A stretch of 64,000 nt of DNA, from assembly GCA_036429605.1 (NCBI GenBank), contig JAVFKD010000002.1, positions 744,001-808,000 on the forward strand, given 5' to 3'. Of this stretch, positions 10,146 through 22,591 are shown piece after piece. The notes below the pieces were generated by a model, which worked only from the letters and a program-made list of their open reading frames with translations, was not told the origin of the DNA and searched no databases. The stretch comes from Cladobotryum mycophilum (Eukaryota > Ascomycota > Sordariomycetes > Hypocreales > Hypocreaceae). The position numbers and the translations under genes were made by a program. Within the stretch, counting starts at the first letter, position 1; each line of letters begins with the position of its first letter.

Positions 10146-12017
10146 GATGAGATGAGGAATGTTGGAGCAAGCTGGGTTGGGCTTGGAAGAGTTGATCCCA
10201 CCAGGTCTTTATACTTCTAATCTCATCATGGCAAATGATTGATGTTTTGTCTTGGTTTGCTTTTTTCTTCTTTTTCTTTCTTCTTCTTCTTTCTTTTTGC
10301 TATAATTTGTCTCAACAAAAAAACCTGTTTTCCTGACCAAAAGCTCATATAGGAGGTCCTGTGATTCTAATATCTCCCCACCTCAAGGGGGAGCGGTGTG
10401 AGCGTGGGCGTTGTCTTCCATGGGAACTTGGAAAGCCAGGCGAAACCTGGGAGTCGCGTGCCATATTATAGGTATGCATGTTTCAGACTGCCGTAAGCTT
10501 AAGACATATATTTGTTACTCATACAAGTACGGCCAGTCGCAGTACCCGCCAAGGCGGCCGGTGATTCGAATCGTATTACGAGATGATTTCCTTGTTCGGT
10601 ACATGATATAGACCTTGGCAGCGGCAGAAGCTTTCCTCCGCACTCAAAACACGTTTTTTTCTTTCTTCAGTCGTTCTTTTTGTTTCATTCGCCTGGAAAA
10701 CCCAGCGTGATCTGTTTGCGAAGCTTGGTCAAACGCATTCAGGTCAAGTATATCCAAGTGGTAGAGAGAGATCATGTGCCCCTGACTGCGGGGAGACCAA
10801 GGGGGTCTACAACAGAAGCTAACTTCCAATTTCGATTCCTAATTGTCGAATAACTGCCTACCAGCTGCTAACTACATACAAGTAGAAAAAGCCCACCAAC
10901 CTTCCTTGGATCCCAGATCTCTGGCAAAAGTGCTCGGCAAGTAAACACACTAGCATCAGGTCTCGCCCAATGACGAGCTTCATTTAGCTAAGCGACGTTT
11001 GCTTGGAGTCAGCCGAGATGGTTATTACAACTAGGTTACCTGGATGTGCATAGGTACCTTGGAACGGGTGGCGCAAGGAGTCCACTTGTACGTCATCCAA
11101 GAACAAGGGGCGGTTTAGAACGGAACGGAACGGAATCAATATAGCCCTTTTATGCACCAAATATACATACAAGTAGGTAGGGCAATCCCATAGTGACCGA
11201 GACAGGGTGGCATCAATCAGATCTCACGCAGACTCGGGAACATCGAATCCCTCACTACCTTCAAGATTCTATTATACGGGAATACTATTACTAAAATTAG
11301 TCTGTTTGCGTTGAGCGGGGAGACAAGAAGTAAGAGAGAGTAGCAGAGAAGAGGTAGGAAGGAGTAGAAGGGAAAAGTCAAACACAAACGCGGACAACAG
11401 AAAGAGGTATGTATATAAGGAAACCAAACAAGTCCTCGGGTACCGTAAGCAAGACTCGAGTGAGTCTGTACCGTTGAAATCATTCCTTGGGCTGGGATAG
11501 AAGAGTGAGATGCCGGAGCCAAAAGTAGCGAGTGTGAGAAGGATGGCAAGAGACTGAGCCAAAGGTTAGCGAGAGCACTGGAGCTGGAAGGGAAAACAGG
11601 GAGCTGATGGTGCCTCGAGTCCCTGCGAGACGATAGACACAGACCAGACACCGGACTTGTGAAACCAGTGGCCAGATGAGAAACAAATAAGAAATCATCA
11701 GATGAGTCTCAATGTTTTTCTTTTCCAAGTTTAAATCAGGCCACAAGTCAATAGTTTTGCCAAAGACTAGCTCTTCATACTATCATATTCGAAAGACTTT
11801 ACAGGTTAAACAATCACATAGCAAGGAGGAGACTGAGAATTGATAAAAACCCATAATTCATACTAAATTGACCAAAAGAGACTATATACTGAATCATTTC
11901 ATATATACCATCAACTCAAACTCCGCCCATGCTTATATGTCATAGCTATACTGATGTACATATTTCTTCAAGAAAAAATATACATTGCACACTTTTTTAG
12001 TGGTTCTTGTTCTGCGC
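10146..12017. other. intergenic region between two secreted protease genes
   Basis: About 1.9 kb upstream of the S1 protease and downstream of the fungalysin, both on the minus strand. Frames on the minus strand at 11217-11746 are low-complexity Ser/Leu runs opposite A/G-rich DNA and do not look like protein. The 5' part is the likely S1 protease promoter, with a long T/C-rich tract at 10260-10310. Confidence 0.5.
10208..10213 (-). promoter_or_regulatory. TATA box of the S1 protease gene
   Basis: TATAAA on the minus strand, 63 bases upstream of the ATG at 10145. This is a normal distance for a fungal TATA box plus a short leader, and it supports 10145 as the true start region. Confidence 0.5.
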
Positions 12018-13997
12018 TTATTTGCAGACACCGGAGGGGACGGTGAAGTCCTCGGTACGGCTGGAGGAGCTGTACTTGGCGTTCTGGCCGAGACCACGCT
12101 TGGCAAAGGCCTTCCAGATCTCGCAAACGTTGGAGCCACCGGTGAGGGACTTGTCGGCATCGATGATGGCGTCACGGGCAGAGACCATGGTGGGGTTGCA
12201 AGGCTGGAGAGACATACCGGCCATGACGAGCTTCATGGAGAGGAACTTGCCATCAGTGGGGACTCCCTTGCTGTCGAGGGTGGGGAAGTCAGCATCGTTC
12301 TTGCCGTGCTTGTCAATGAGGTTCCAGAGGAGCTCGTAGAGGACGGTGGCCCAAGTGGTACCGATGGCGTGGACCTCGTTCTGGGTGTTGAGGCTCTTGT
12401 AGGTGAGAGGGTTGGTGGTCAGGCTAGTGGAGTAAGGGTACTGGCGGATACCCTTGGGGTTGTTGTCGACCCAGGCGCCCATGGGGTAGTCAGTGGAGTG
12501 GGTGTCATCCTTCTTCAAGCGGATGGCAGTGGCGTAGAAGTCAGACCAACCCTCACCCATACCACCAGACTCAAGGGCGTTGAGGCAGTTGGAGTTGGCA
12601 GGGCCACCGGTGAGACGGTTGGAGAGACCGTGGGTGAACTCGTGAAGGACGACACCAGCCTCAAAAGCGCAGTCACGCTGGGGCTTGGAGGCGGTCCAGA
12701 GGTACATCCTCATGCGGCCGTTCTGTCCATCAGGGGGAGTGGCGAAGTTGGCGTTGTTAGTGCCAGAGCCATCCTGAGAGTTGAGGATGACATAGTCGGC
12801 ACCCTTGCCACCCTTGCCCTGGTTGTCGTTCTGGAAGTTACCCGCAGCCTCGTTGAAGCCGAGGACATAGAGGAGGTCGTGGTACTTGTTACCAGTGTAG
12901 TAGAGCTGGGTGATGGAAGCATCCTGGTAGGACTTGGGGTCGGAGATGGAAGTGTTGTAGGGGTAGACGAAGTTGAGGGAGGCACCGGCATCAGGTCGGT
13001 AGTTGTTGAGGTAGGTGTTGCCACCAGAGGGGTTGACCTGAGCAATGGCGTTGTTACCACGGGTGGTGGTGTACTTCTTGCTGCCGTCGTTGAACCAGTT
13101 GAGAGGAGAGGCATCAGCCCTCCAGGGGTCCTTGATGGTAACACGGTCACCCTCAGTGGGGTCGTTGACACCCCAGGGGTAGACCTCGAGGGTAGCAAGG
13201 TCATTGACCCAGTCAACAACACCGTGGATCTCCTCGCCAGACTTGGCGTCGACATAGGTCTGCAGCCAGTTGTCCAGGGTGTCGGTCTCGACACGCCAGG
13301 TCAGGGAAAGGCTACCGTCAGCCTTGGTGAGGTAAACAAGACGGGCCTGGGGGTCCTTCTGAGCACCAGAGGTACCCTTGAAGGTGTAGTCCTCCTTGGA
13401 CTGGTCGACGGGCACAGCGGTGGCGCCCTTGGTGTCGACAGGAAGGCCGAGCAACTGGACAGCTCCGTGAAGACCGGCGACGGGGTCGGAGAAATCACGC
13501 TTGTGCAGGGGGCTGGCATCGGGGATCTTGCCGGCGTAGAAGCCGTTGCCGAAGGAGAAGACGGTACCATCGCGTCCGATCTAGAAATCGTGTGTTAGAT
13601 TCTCGAGGCTCAAACTGGTAGGTAGATTAATGAAGCCACTTACGTTGACCTTGAAGTCAGCGTTATCAATGTCAATGCCGTGAGCGGTCTGCTTGAAGTG
13701 GACGTGGCCAATGCCATCGACATCAACGTAGTGGTCGTCGATAACACGGAACTCAGAGTCGGGAGCAACCTTCTTGACGAGGTCGGTAGCGGTCTGAACG
13801 TAGTCCTGAGGGGCGAAAGAAGGAGGTCCCTTCTCAACGTGGTCGGAGACGGTGTAGTGGGCGACCTCAGGAAGACGGAACTTGGAGATATCGACACCAC
13901 GCTTGCTCAGCGTAGAGCCAGGCTCGTGGCGCTTCTGGGGGTGAGCCTGCACATTGGCGGCGAGGCCAGCAAGGGCGAGAAGAGATAGAGACTTCAT
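12018..13997 (-). CDS. fungalysin, secreted M36 metalloprotease
   Basis: Secreted zinc endopeptidase of family M36. Exons 13997-13644 and 13580-12018, with a 63-nt intron (GTAAGT donor, phase 0), give 638 residues, the usual fungalysin length. Signal peptide MKSLSLLALAGLAANVQA. A fungalysin/thermolysin propeptide covers about residues 40-160 (HYTVSDHVEKG to SFGNGFYAG). The catalytic domain starts near residue 240. The zinc motif HEFTH is at about 431-435 and the third-ligand motif GGMGEGWSDFY follows. The C-terminal segment CNPTMVSARDAIIDAD is typical. Codon use is strongly biased to C/G-ending codons, more than in neighbouring genes, which suggests high expression when induced. The bias also produces a 537-codon shadow frame on the other strand. 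Confidence 0.96.
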
Positions 13998-16900
13998 TGT
14001 GATGTGTGAGGAAGAAGATGTGTTCAGTTGTTGACCTTGATGAACAGCCTGATGAAGAAAGCCATGAAGTTGGGGAGATCCAACGTCCTCTTATACAAGA
14101 AGATATCTCTTACGATACCCACGATATCTGGGGACCAACATTGGCGAGCTTCCCTTTCGGATTAGCCATGGCCGAGTGTCACCTACACCACAACTTCTCC
14201 AGGCGGCCCACAAAGAGCGAACCACTCCAGATTTGGCCCCGTCGACTTGGCGCATGTGCATGCTGGAGCGCTGGTGCAAAAGAGAGAGAGAGAGAGAACA
14301 AAGAATAGGCAGGTGTCTCGTGAGCAGCATGATACTCTCAGGTAACAGAAGATCCGCCTGCAATTTCCGGCACCCACCTTGCCAAGCTTCCGGAAGCGCG
14401 CGATGCGACGTGACGGGTGAGGAGAGGGCCCCAAAGGCCCCATGGAGTGTAGATCAGACGCTGAAGACCCCCAAGACGGGGAAGACGCCACCAAAAGAGG
14501 AAGACGGTAAGAGAGTCCGCCATTTTGCTGTCTTTACTAATCAGATCAATGCGGTGCGATCTTCGGCGAGAATGGCCCGCAAATCGAACAAAAGAGGAGT
14601 GCTGTGCCTAGGGAATTTGGTGCCTGAGACTCTGGAACAAGCAGTCTTTCTTTGTTCTGGCGATGTCTCGGTGAAGACGAGCGAATGCGGAGAGACCCGG
14701 TACGTACCTACGTGCCTACCTTTCTTACATCTTACCAGCTGCAGACCCTCAATTACCTAATCTGTACCAAGTGGGTATGCCTAAGGCTGTCAGGTTGTCT
14801 TTGTACATATCCGTGCATTACCTTACCTAAATGTCTATCTACTGGGGCAACGATGATTTGTTTGGTCATAGTTTCTTTGAGCATCACCGTCGGGCTGCAA
14901 TATCCAGCTGCCGAGTTCATCATGAGATCCGTTCCAGCTTCTTTGAGAGGCTTGGTGTACAGTGGCGTGGTAGCATTGAGGCGCCACCGAATGCATCCCC
15001 CTCAAAGAACACCATCTTCGCGGAGCGTTGCCTTAGTATTTTACCCTAAATCCCTAAAGGGCGGGGAAGAGGACCTCAAAATCTCCAGTCGGGTCAATAA
15101 GTTGGCATGACAATCCAACAAAAGTGCTAACCATACAGCATAAGCTTAAGGAAGTTTAAGGCACTCTCCGAGAGCCTAAAGAACCTGCACACACATAAAC
15201 GCACTTTCATACCCGTCACTTATGCAAGGAACCTTTGTTCCCCTGAAGGTCATTGCTAAAAACTACTAATAGTATCTAAAGACAAAAGCCCCGTCGTCGC
15301 CGGACGTGCCTATCATGAAAGAAGCATCACAAAGGTAGAGACCTGCCAGATCTGGGTTGGGTCCCGGAGGCCCGTCCGATGATGCCATTCTTATCTCTCC
15401 CACACATGGGCACCCACTGACACTGACCTTTAGGTGGCACCAGAAATTACCCTGCGAGATATCAAAGAAAGTGCCGACACTAGGGCGAGCTTGGATCAAG
15501 CCTCAAACGGGTCCCCTCAAGCCCCTGTTATGGTATTTTCCCGTCCAATCATGCGGGGAAAACGAGACCCCCAAAGGACAAAGACCCCTTGAGCTTGAGC
15601 AGTCCCCCCAGTCCATCCGGCACAGGCGCCCAAAGAGCCAAGAGATAATGCGGTTGTTGTTCGGCGAGCCCCCATGAACAGCTGGGAGGGCCGGAGAGCT
15701 GATTGGAGCATTGTAAGACTTTGACTGCTGAAGTCAAACATGCTCGAGACAAAAGCCAAGAGCCTCGAGCATGGCATTTCAAAACGGCATAGCAGGTAGG
15801 ATTCAAATGTCCGAGACCATGGTCGGTAACGACCTTCCGGCCATCTTGATGAACCTCGGCCAACAAATGCATACCCTATAATAATAATCATTTTAACCGG
15901 CCTCTTAATTACATCCGTATATCGTTTACAAAGTACCAAGACCTGAAAATACCAAAGTCCTTTGCAGCGTTGCAACCCGAACAACTGGAATGGAGTCGAC
16001 CACTACCACATGATGGCTTATCTACCGGTACGACTCTACCAGCTGCAATACGAAGCCTTCTCTCTCTCGCTCTCCGCACAATGCTTGCCCGTTGTTCGAC
16101 CACTTTTAGAAGGTCACCTAGCACACCATGTTCTCTCTCAGAAGTTAGAACAAAGAACTTTTGGGTGCCAAGACACACGACACCCAGTTGACCTTCTCAT
16201 TGCAGTCCATGTCGCTGCATTCGGATTTTGATGAATATCCTTGGTTATATGCTTATTGCCACTCGCTTATCTGGATCTATGGTGGCGGTATATGCGATGG
16301 CGACACTTATTAATTTCGTATATGACCAGGGCCCATGGCCTTCTCAGTGCATGCAATAATATTTTGTACGTACGAGTAATTACGAAAATAGTTCTCGACT
16401 GGCGAGGACTAAGCACTCCCATGGCCACGTCGAGACAACCGGAGAGCCACCTGGATACAGAAGTTCCAAAAACCGGACAGTCTCTGAGTCATTGGAACGT
16501 TGTCCCTCGAGGTCGCACGCGGAGATAGGGAATTCCAGGAAAGCTTTGGGCAATCCACCAAGAACGGACCGGAATAGTTGGGACGGCGTCTTGGTTTGTG
16601 CCTCCCGTCGATTCCCTTCTGCTGCCTTCCGTTCTTACACACGGGCGTCTTGATTTGGCACGCTTTCGGGCGTGTTTGTCTCGTTGCATCGGTCGCGGGA
16701 AGGATGGGAGGAAGCCGATGGGATGAATCTTGAGTCGCACAAGGTGGCTTGGCGCAAAGAGGCGCCCTCACGTGTTCGACGCCTGTGATCGCGACGACTA
16801 GGACTTTTGAAGATCATCACTTTGGTTACTTCATTCAGCATTTTGGAAAGCAAAGCTGTGCTTGCAAGTGGGATCCTTTGTTCTTGAATGGGAGATCTGG

Positions 16901-17925
16901 TATGAAATGAACGAAGCCATTACCAAATACATTCGACCAGCAAACATACTTAAGTTAACTAAGACAGGTAAATTTTAAGTACAACGCCAAGAACACAAGG
17001 AGACAGTCCAGGACCAACCTGTCAGAGTGAGAACCCAAACAGCCCCCTGGTGGGAGTGAGAAACACAGACGTACTGTCAACTTGATGGCCACCCAAAAGT
17101 CACAATTTATTATAGGGTAGCCAAGGCAGAGGGCGGGGTTTTTTAATACCTCTTGGCTGTCCCTTGGGTGCTAAAGAATCCCCTCTCTCTGAGCGATAAA
17201 ACCAAACACATCTTGCTGGTATTATTAGGTGAATGGGAGGCAGCCAACCCCCGTGACAGGTTCCAGTTGTTGTTGATCATCACAACACTTGCATGCACAG
17301 CCCTACCTACGCAGTTGGCAGCTTAGAACCAACTGCGTTGATGGGGTCGAGTCAACAAGCTGCCTGGAGTAACATGACGAGGCATGGAGAGGGGAGAGGG
17401 GTGTAGGCGATGAATATCTGGTCACTGAAGGCCACCATATAGGTTATAATGTCGTTGTAGCAAACTTGGGTTCCGAATCCTCTTCCCAACTGCCGGCAGG
17501 AAATTAATTGTGATTCCCAAGAATATTAAGAGTAAGAGCCAAAGGTCGGCTCTTTGCTCCCACAGAATGGTACTGAGGCGCCGTGCCTTGTCTCTCCAAC
17601 CGAGACAGGTTGTATGCATGAGGAACCAACACACATCTAAGATTACAACATCATCCTTACCATCATCCTGAAAGACAATACCTATAGACTAACACAGTGG
17701 GAATTGAAGGGTTCCGCCATTTCTGAATTGGATTCGTGTACAGGTGTTGGGAGAGAAAAAAATAGTATAACTCTTGTACTTGGCGATGCCTACCATTTGT
17801 TATAAAGAGGACTCAGTATCCCGAAAGGAGCCTCAAAAGTACTAATTACTGGGTTGATTGAAGATAGCTGCGGCGGCTTTGCAATACAATCCCCCGTCCC
17901 TGTACCTCAAGAGTCAAGAATCAAG
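13998..17925. other. gene-poor 3.9-kb region
   Basis: The first few hundred bases are the fungalysin promoter. It includes a minus-strand TATAAG near 14090 and an (AG)n run near 14280. Beyond that, frames up to about 190 codons overlap each other on both strands, none with a motif, signal peptide and ATG together. Several TACCTACC/TACGTACC-type stretches occur at 14698-14840. I see no transposon remnant or RNA gene I can defend. Confidence 0.5.
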
Positions 17926-18768
17926 ATGAAGTTCCATCGCGGTATTGGCTACGCCCTCTTGGCTAGCCATATATCTCTTGCCATGCAAATTGCCGACGGC
18001 AAGACGGACTTGGCCCAATACCAAAGTGTTGATCCACAACATGCGGTGCTGCTCGCCTTGGATGATAGGAACGTGTTGGAGAGGCGTGTTAGCGGCGGGC
18101 TCGTTAATCGCCTCGCCCGCGCCGTTGGCGACGATAAGCTCTCGTAAGTTTTTTCTTTTCTTTTCTTGGCTTGATGTTGACCAAAGTATCTTTTTTCACA
18201 CTCATCTACAGAGTTGTCTATCTTACCCTTGGGACTAGTTTGGCTGAGACGATTTGCAATTTGGCGCATGGTGGCAATTACAGTGGTGTTGCTGGGGCTG
18301 TCCAACTCGCTTTAACTTTGGTATTCACGGCGGTAGCATATGGCCGCACATTGGATACGGTAGGTAAACCGTATAAACGCACGTTTTATATTCCAAGTTT
18401 TCTGATGACTTTATATTTAATACTGTACATCAATTTGTCTTCAATCACACAGCAATACATCACAATTCCCTGTTAGTCTCAAGTATAGGGTAACAATTTC
18501 ATTTCATATCAATGGTGCAGTCTACCCACCAAGACATGCTGCTCTGCATTTGGTCTCAACAACAGAAATCTCGATTCAATATTAGCAGATAACATCTCAG
18601 CTAAGAGATCTGCGGTGGAGATGATGCGAGGTATGACCAGTCCATCGATGGTGATCGGAACATGGATGCCGGATGTTCACTGCACACGTTCGTCACTGCG
18701 GATCTTGATCTCGTATTCCTCCAAAGTCGTTCATCGAGACTACAAATGCACCACGAGGTGGAGGTAAA
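17926..18768 (+). CDS. doubtful small secreted or membrane protein, 3' part unresolved
   Basis: Two exons are convincing. The first is 17926-18143, starting MKFHRGIGYALLASHISLA with a signal-peptide look. The second begins at 18212 after a 68-nt intron (GTAAGT donor, CAG acceptor). Exon 2 encodes VVYLTLGTSLAETICNLAHG and a hydrophobic stretch VQLALTLVFTAVAYG. After that, several splice choices compete: donors at 18360, 18364 or 18371, and an acceptor near 18520. One frame then reads TKTCCSAFGLNNRNLDSILAD and another, one base away, reads MDAGCSLHTFVTADLDLVF. Both look protein-like, so either a further intron or a frame break is present. I do not recognise the family. It could be a decayed gene. 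Confidence 0.38.
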
Positions 18769-19314
18769 TTAGAGTCGTCAAAGTCCATACTAGAGCTTAA
18801 CAATTTGGATATAGATAGACCATCATTTAGTCTGGCATCTATTGTCAACTGTCAACCGGTAGTATGGCCGCGGGCAAATTATGTCCACACATGTTTCACA
18901 AAGCGTAGACTACTGAATCTCAACCGGAGATTGGAAGCTCTAGAGAAGCTTCTAAATCGTATTATTGACGATATCGTTTCGGCGCGATGCGAATTTACGC
19001 TATTGACTTTAGCTTCTATCTGTCAGATCTGGTCAGCTCGCGACGTCCGAGTCCAATGTTACCTTGCCAGACGCCGGCGGCATCAACCTGGGAGGACCGA
19101 GGCAAGCCTGACAAGTCCAGAATACAGAGTGAGCGAAAAGCCGCAAACGGTTGACCGAGGTACTAGTCGAACGGCGAACAATAATTGCTCTCGGTATGAT
19201 GTCTTGAGGAGGCTGTTCATGATGCTATGAGTTCATCCGTGGAGTTTGCAACGCTCTTGGCAGCCCAAATCGGATTACACTTTGTTATCTTTCCCTGTTT
19301 ACCTGACGATAAAC

Positions 19315-19356
<42 letters not shown>

Positions 19357-21414
19357 CTTGGCCCTTTGCCGGCCGTTCCATCGTCGGTGCATTGACAGGG
19401 GACTTTCAGCGCCGCCTCCGCTCTACCCGGCGATCGTTGGCCCATCCCTCACTGAAAGCAACCCGAATCCACATTTGAGCGGCGCCCATGACCTCATTGA
19501 AATAGTGTCTGTTGCCCGAAGACGGAGGCGGTGTTTATGTACTATGTACAATGAGTGGTTGTCGCGGTTATTCTGCACGTATTAGAGGCTTCAACGGTGG
19601 CAGGAAGAGAGTAAAACATAATGGCTGGAATAAATGCAAATAGAACAAGCTGTGATTAATCATTCATTGGATAAAAGAGAATATATCAACTGAAAGGCGG
19701 CAAGTAAGTTCTTTCCGACTGGTCCTTCCCTCTCCCAAGTTCTTGATTAGCGCCAGGACTGCAGAGGAAAGTGCATGCAGGTGGTGGTGGTGGCAAATGT
19801 GGACACCACCTCACTTGCTCACCTCACCTATCGCGGATCCACGTAACCGCTCAGTGTCAACCATACTGTGCCAACTCGGCCCCCATCACGCTGATCTTCT
19901 ACCTCAACGGGCAAACAATTGCGCATCCTGCAAATTCTCTTTGTACACACACTCGCCATTTCAATTTATTCGTTTTGCCACCATGCAGGAACACACTGAC
20001 CAACCTCGCTGGTATGCCAAATACTTCACATCCATCCATCCATCCGCACTCCAGAATGAGGTTGGGATGAGCCATGAAATCCCACAGATGTTGGAGGGGA
20101 GGGGTCGCTCTCTGGAAGGGTGTGATTCGTTGATGGATGGTGACTTGAGCATGCCTCTTTGAGGGAGCACGCGCCGACTTTGAGACAATTCGAGACAGCT
20201 TTCACTTTGGGTTCATGACAACTTGCTCTGCCAAGTCTGCCTTTCAACAAGCAGCAAACAATTGAAGAAACGCCGCCGCTGGATATGAGTACAAATGAGT
20301 TCTCCCTTTGCATCCCACCATCAGATATGCGACCATCCCTCAACTGTCCTCGGCCCGGCTACTGGTTCCTGACTGGTTAAACATGAAACAGGGATGCCTT
20401 TTTGTCGGCAGCTTTTATTCGCTGTTCACCAAGGCACCAACCACAGCAACCAAGAGGCTTTTGTGCCGCTGGCCCCGTATCTGACCCACCATGATCTTCA
20501 AGCAACATCCCATTACCGGACGGTGGATGGCTCCATCTCTAACCGCACACTGTATGAATGACTTGATATGATTCCAAGTGTACAAGTCTTGTTGGTAGTG
20601 TCCTTCAGAGAAGCCCCTGTGTATCACCATTCAGGATCTTAATTATGGTCTCGCATCCCTTGAGAAAACCAGTATCACTATGGAATCAAGAAAGTTCGAA
20701 AAGGAAGCGGGCAAGTTGGTTCTGGAGCTTTCATCGGGCCGTCGGCCCCCTGAAAAAAGCTGAATCCATGTCTAACAATTGGGGCCCATTCGAAACACAG
20801 TATGATACATACTGCATAGAGCTCCTAACGCGCGTCTAAGCAGGTGTCGACGTCCTTATAGGCCCATGATTGACAGCAGACTGACATCAGACATGCCGCA
20901 TAACCCAATCCCAACCACCCATTGGGAAGATCGACATGGACATTAACTTTCTACAAAACCTTTACGGCAGCAACCATTACGTTGTAGACTCTCTCGTTGG
21001 TTCGTGCTGATGTGGGTTCGCTGGAGCCCACTACTCATCATCGCCCAGTCATCATGTGGAGCTGTGTGGAAGATCTTCCAGTCTATGAATATATGAATCA
21101 GGAGTCCTCCCATTGCAAAAGCTCTGATAATCTCCCTTCTTCTCCATTCGTGAGCTCCTAGTATCGACAGTGCCTCGCCTTTGACAATACTTGTAGTGTT
21201 GCACTCGTTGCGCTCTCGCTCGTGATTCTTCATTCCATCCATCGTTTGGAACAGAGGATCTTCCCATCGCTTACTCCCACCGTATAACCCCGTTCGCTCT
21301 GAAACGAAACATATCTACCTAATCGTGTAATAAAAGGTGAGCCTTAGATATCCTCCTAGGATCGACATTCACACAACGTCATTGATTCATCCTACTAATA
21401 CGAATATCAGAATA
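18769..21414. other. gene-poor 2.6-kb region
   Basis: No gene is supported. A plus-strand frame at 18805-19230 contains a short segment (KRRLLNLNRRLEALEKLL) resembling the linker of a fungal zinc-cluster factor, but no Cys6 cluster precedes it. The last few hundred bases are the PIR gene promoter. Confidence 0.45.
19317..19356. repeat. (TC)n-(TG)n microsatellite
   Basis: About 26 bases of TC dinucleotides run directly into about 14 bases of TG dinucleotides. Confidence 0.95.
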
Positions 21415-22591
21415 ATGAAGTGGACTCCCGTAGCTAGCCTTGGCCTCGTGGCCGCAGCATATGCTGCTCCTGCCCCCGAGGGTGTTCCTGGAAACCTCAC
21501 GCCGGATAGCAGTGCCCCCGAGGGCTGCAAGCCTGACTACGATGGCAAGTTTGAGGTCACAATTGGCAGACTGGGAAAGCGTGAGATTGAGGTATGTCCT
21601 CACAGCAACCAGATAATTGTTCTCATAACTAACTTCCTGTGCAGAGACGTGGCTGCGATAATCCCAATGCCTTGCTGTTAACACTAAGTGGAGGCGTTCT
21701 CAAAGACGCAAAGGATCGAACTGGCTACATTGCCTCCAACTATCAGTTCCAGTTTGATGGTCCTCCTCAGGCTGGTGCCATCTACACTGCCGGATTCTCC
21801 GTTTGCGGCAACAATTCACTGGCTCTCGGATCAAAGACTGTTTGGTACCAGTGCCTTTCTGGCAGCTTCTACAACCTGTACGATCACAACTGGGCTGCTC
21901 AGTGTGAGCCCGTTGAAATCATCGCCATGTCTTGCAATGGTGGCTCTGGCGGAAGCGGGGGCGGTAGTGGAGAAAGCGGCGCCGGCAAAACTACCGTTGG
22001 CACTCAGATTGTTCAGACAACTGTTGTAACAGCGATTGCCGACGGCCAACCTCAAGTTCACACTACCACCATCGCTGTCCCCATGTGCCAAATAGGTGAT
22101 GGCCAGGTTCAAGTTCACACCACCCCTTGCGGATCTATTACTGCGCAGCCAACACCTCCGTCAAATCCTCCTCCCGTCACTGAAATCTCTGATGGCCAAC
22201 CCCAGGTGCCTACTGCTACCGCAGGACCGCCCCCATTACCGAGATTTCCGATGGTCAACCTCAAGCTCCCACCGCTACCGTTCAGCCGGCCCCTCCGCCT
22301 GTTACCGAGATCTCCGACGGTCAGCCCCAGGCTCCCACTGGAGCTCCCATCACCGAGATTTCTGATGGCCAGCCTCAGGCGCCTACTGGTCCTATCGGCC
22401 CGCCGGTCACCGAAATCTCGGATGGACAGCCTCAGGCTCCTCTCCCTACCGGTACCGGCGCCGGCACCGGCACTGGTATCGTACCTGTCCGTCCTCCTCC
22501 CACCAATGTGCCAATCAACAGTGGCTCCAAGGCTCTCCCTGGTACTATGGTGGCTTTCGCTATTGCTTTCCTTGGTGTTATCGTCCTGTAA
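21415..22591 (+). CDS. PIR-type, GPI-anchored cell wall protein (one apparent frame break)
   Basis: Covalently linked wall protein. Exon 1 is 21415-21591; a 53-nt intron (CTAAC branch) leads to exon 2, 21645-22591. Signal peptide MKWTPVASLGLVAAAYA; a Kex2-type KR at LGKR. Next comes a Cys domain nearly identical in pattern to the yeast PIR C-terminal domain (LSGGVLKDAKDRTG, FQFDGPPQAGAIY, YQCLSGSFYNLYD) with C-x65-C-x16-C spacing. After a Gly/Ser linker come seven PIR units of the DGQxQ type. A Ser/Gly/Ala stretch and a terminal hydrophobic tail suggest a GPI signal. Between units 3 and 4, five C at 22230-22234 break the frame by one base; with one more base the reading is 374 residues. In yeast the Gln of DGQ is esterified to beta-1,3-glucan. 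Confidence 0.9.
22032..22440 (+). repeat. seven PIR repeats in the wall-protein gene
   Basis: Units in order: AIADGQPQ, QIGDGQVQ, then five copies of EISDGQPQ, separated by short Pro/Thr/Ala spacers of variable length. The last four are read only after the one-base frame change at 22230-22234. Confidence 0.9.

Noticed and set aside
11217..11746. Overlapping minus-strand frames of 88-144 codons
   Set aside because: Their composition is Ser/Leu/Pro low complexity caused by an A/G-rich plus strand; no motif.
11985..13598. 537-codon open frame on the plus strand
   Set aside because: It lies exactly opposite the fungalysin gene and is rich in Val/Gly/Glu without motifs. The strong C/G-ending codon bias of fungalysin removes stop codons from the opposite strand.
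15266..15499. 77-codon minus-strand frame with FDISQGNFWCHLKV
   Set aside because: Somewhat protein-like but without ATG, signal peptide or partner exon that I could join with good splice sites.
18805..19230. 141-codon frame with a helix like a zinc-cluster factor linker
   Set aside because: No Cys6 cluster precedes it and the rest has no regulator signature.
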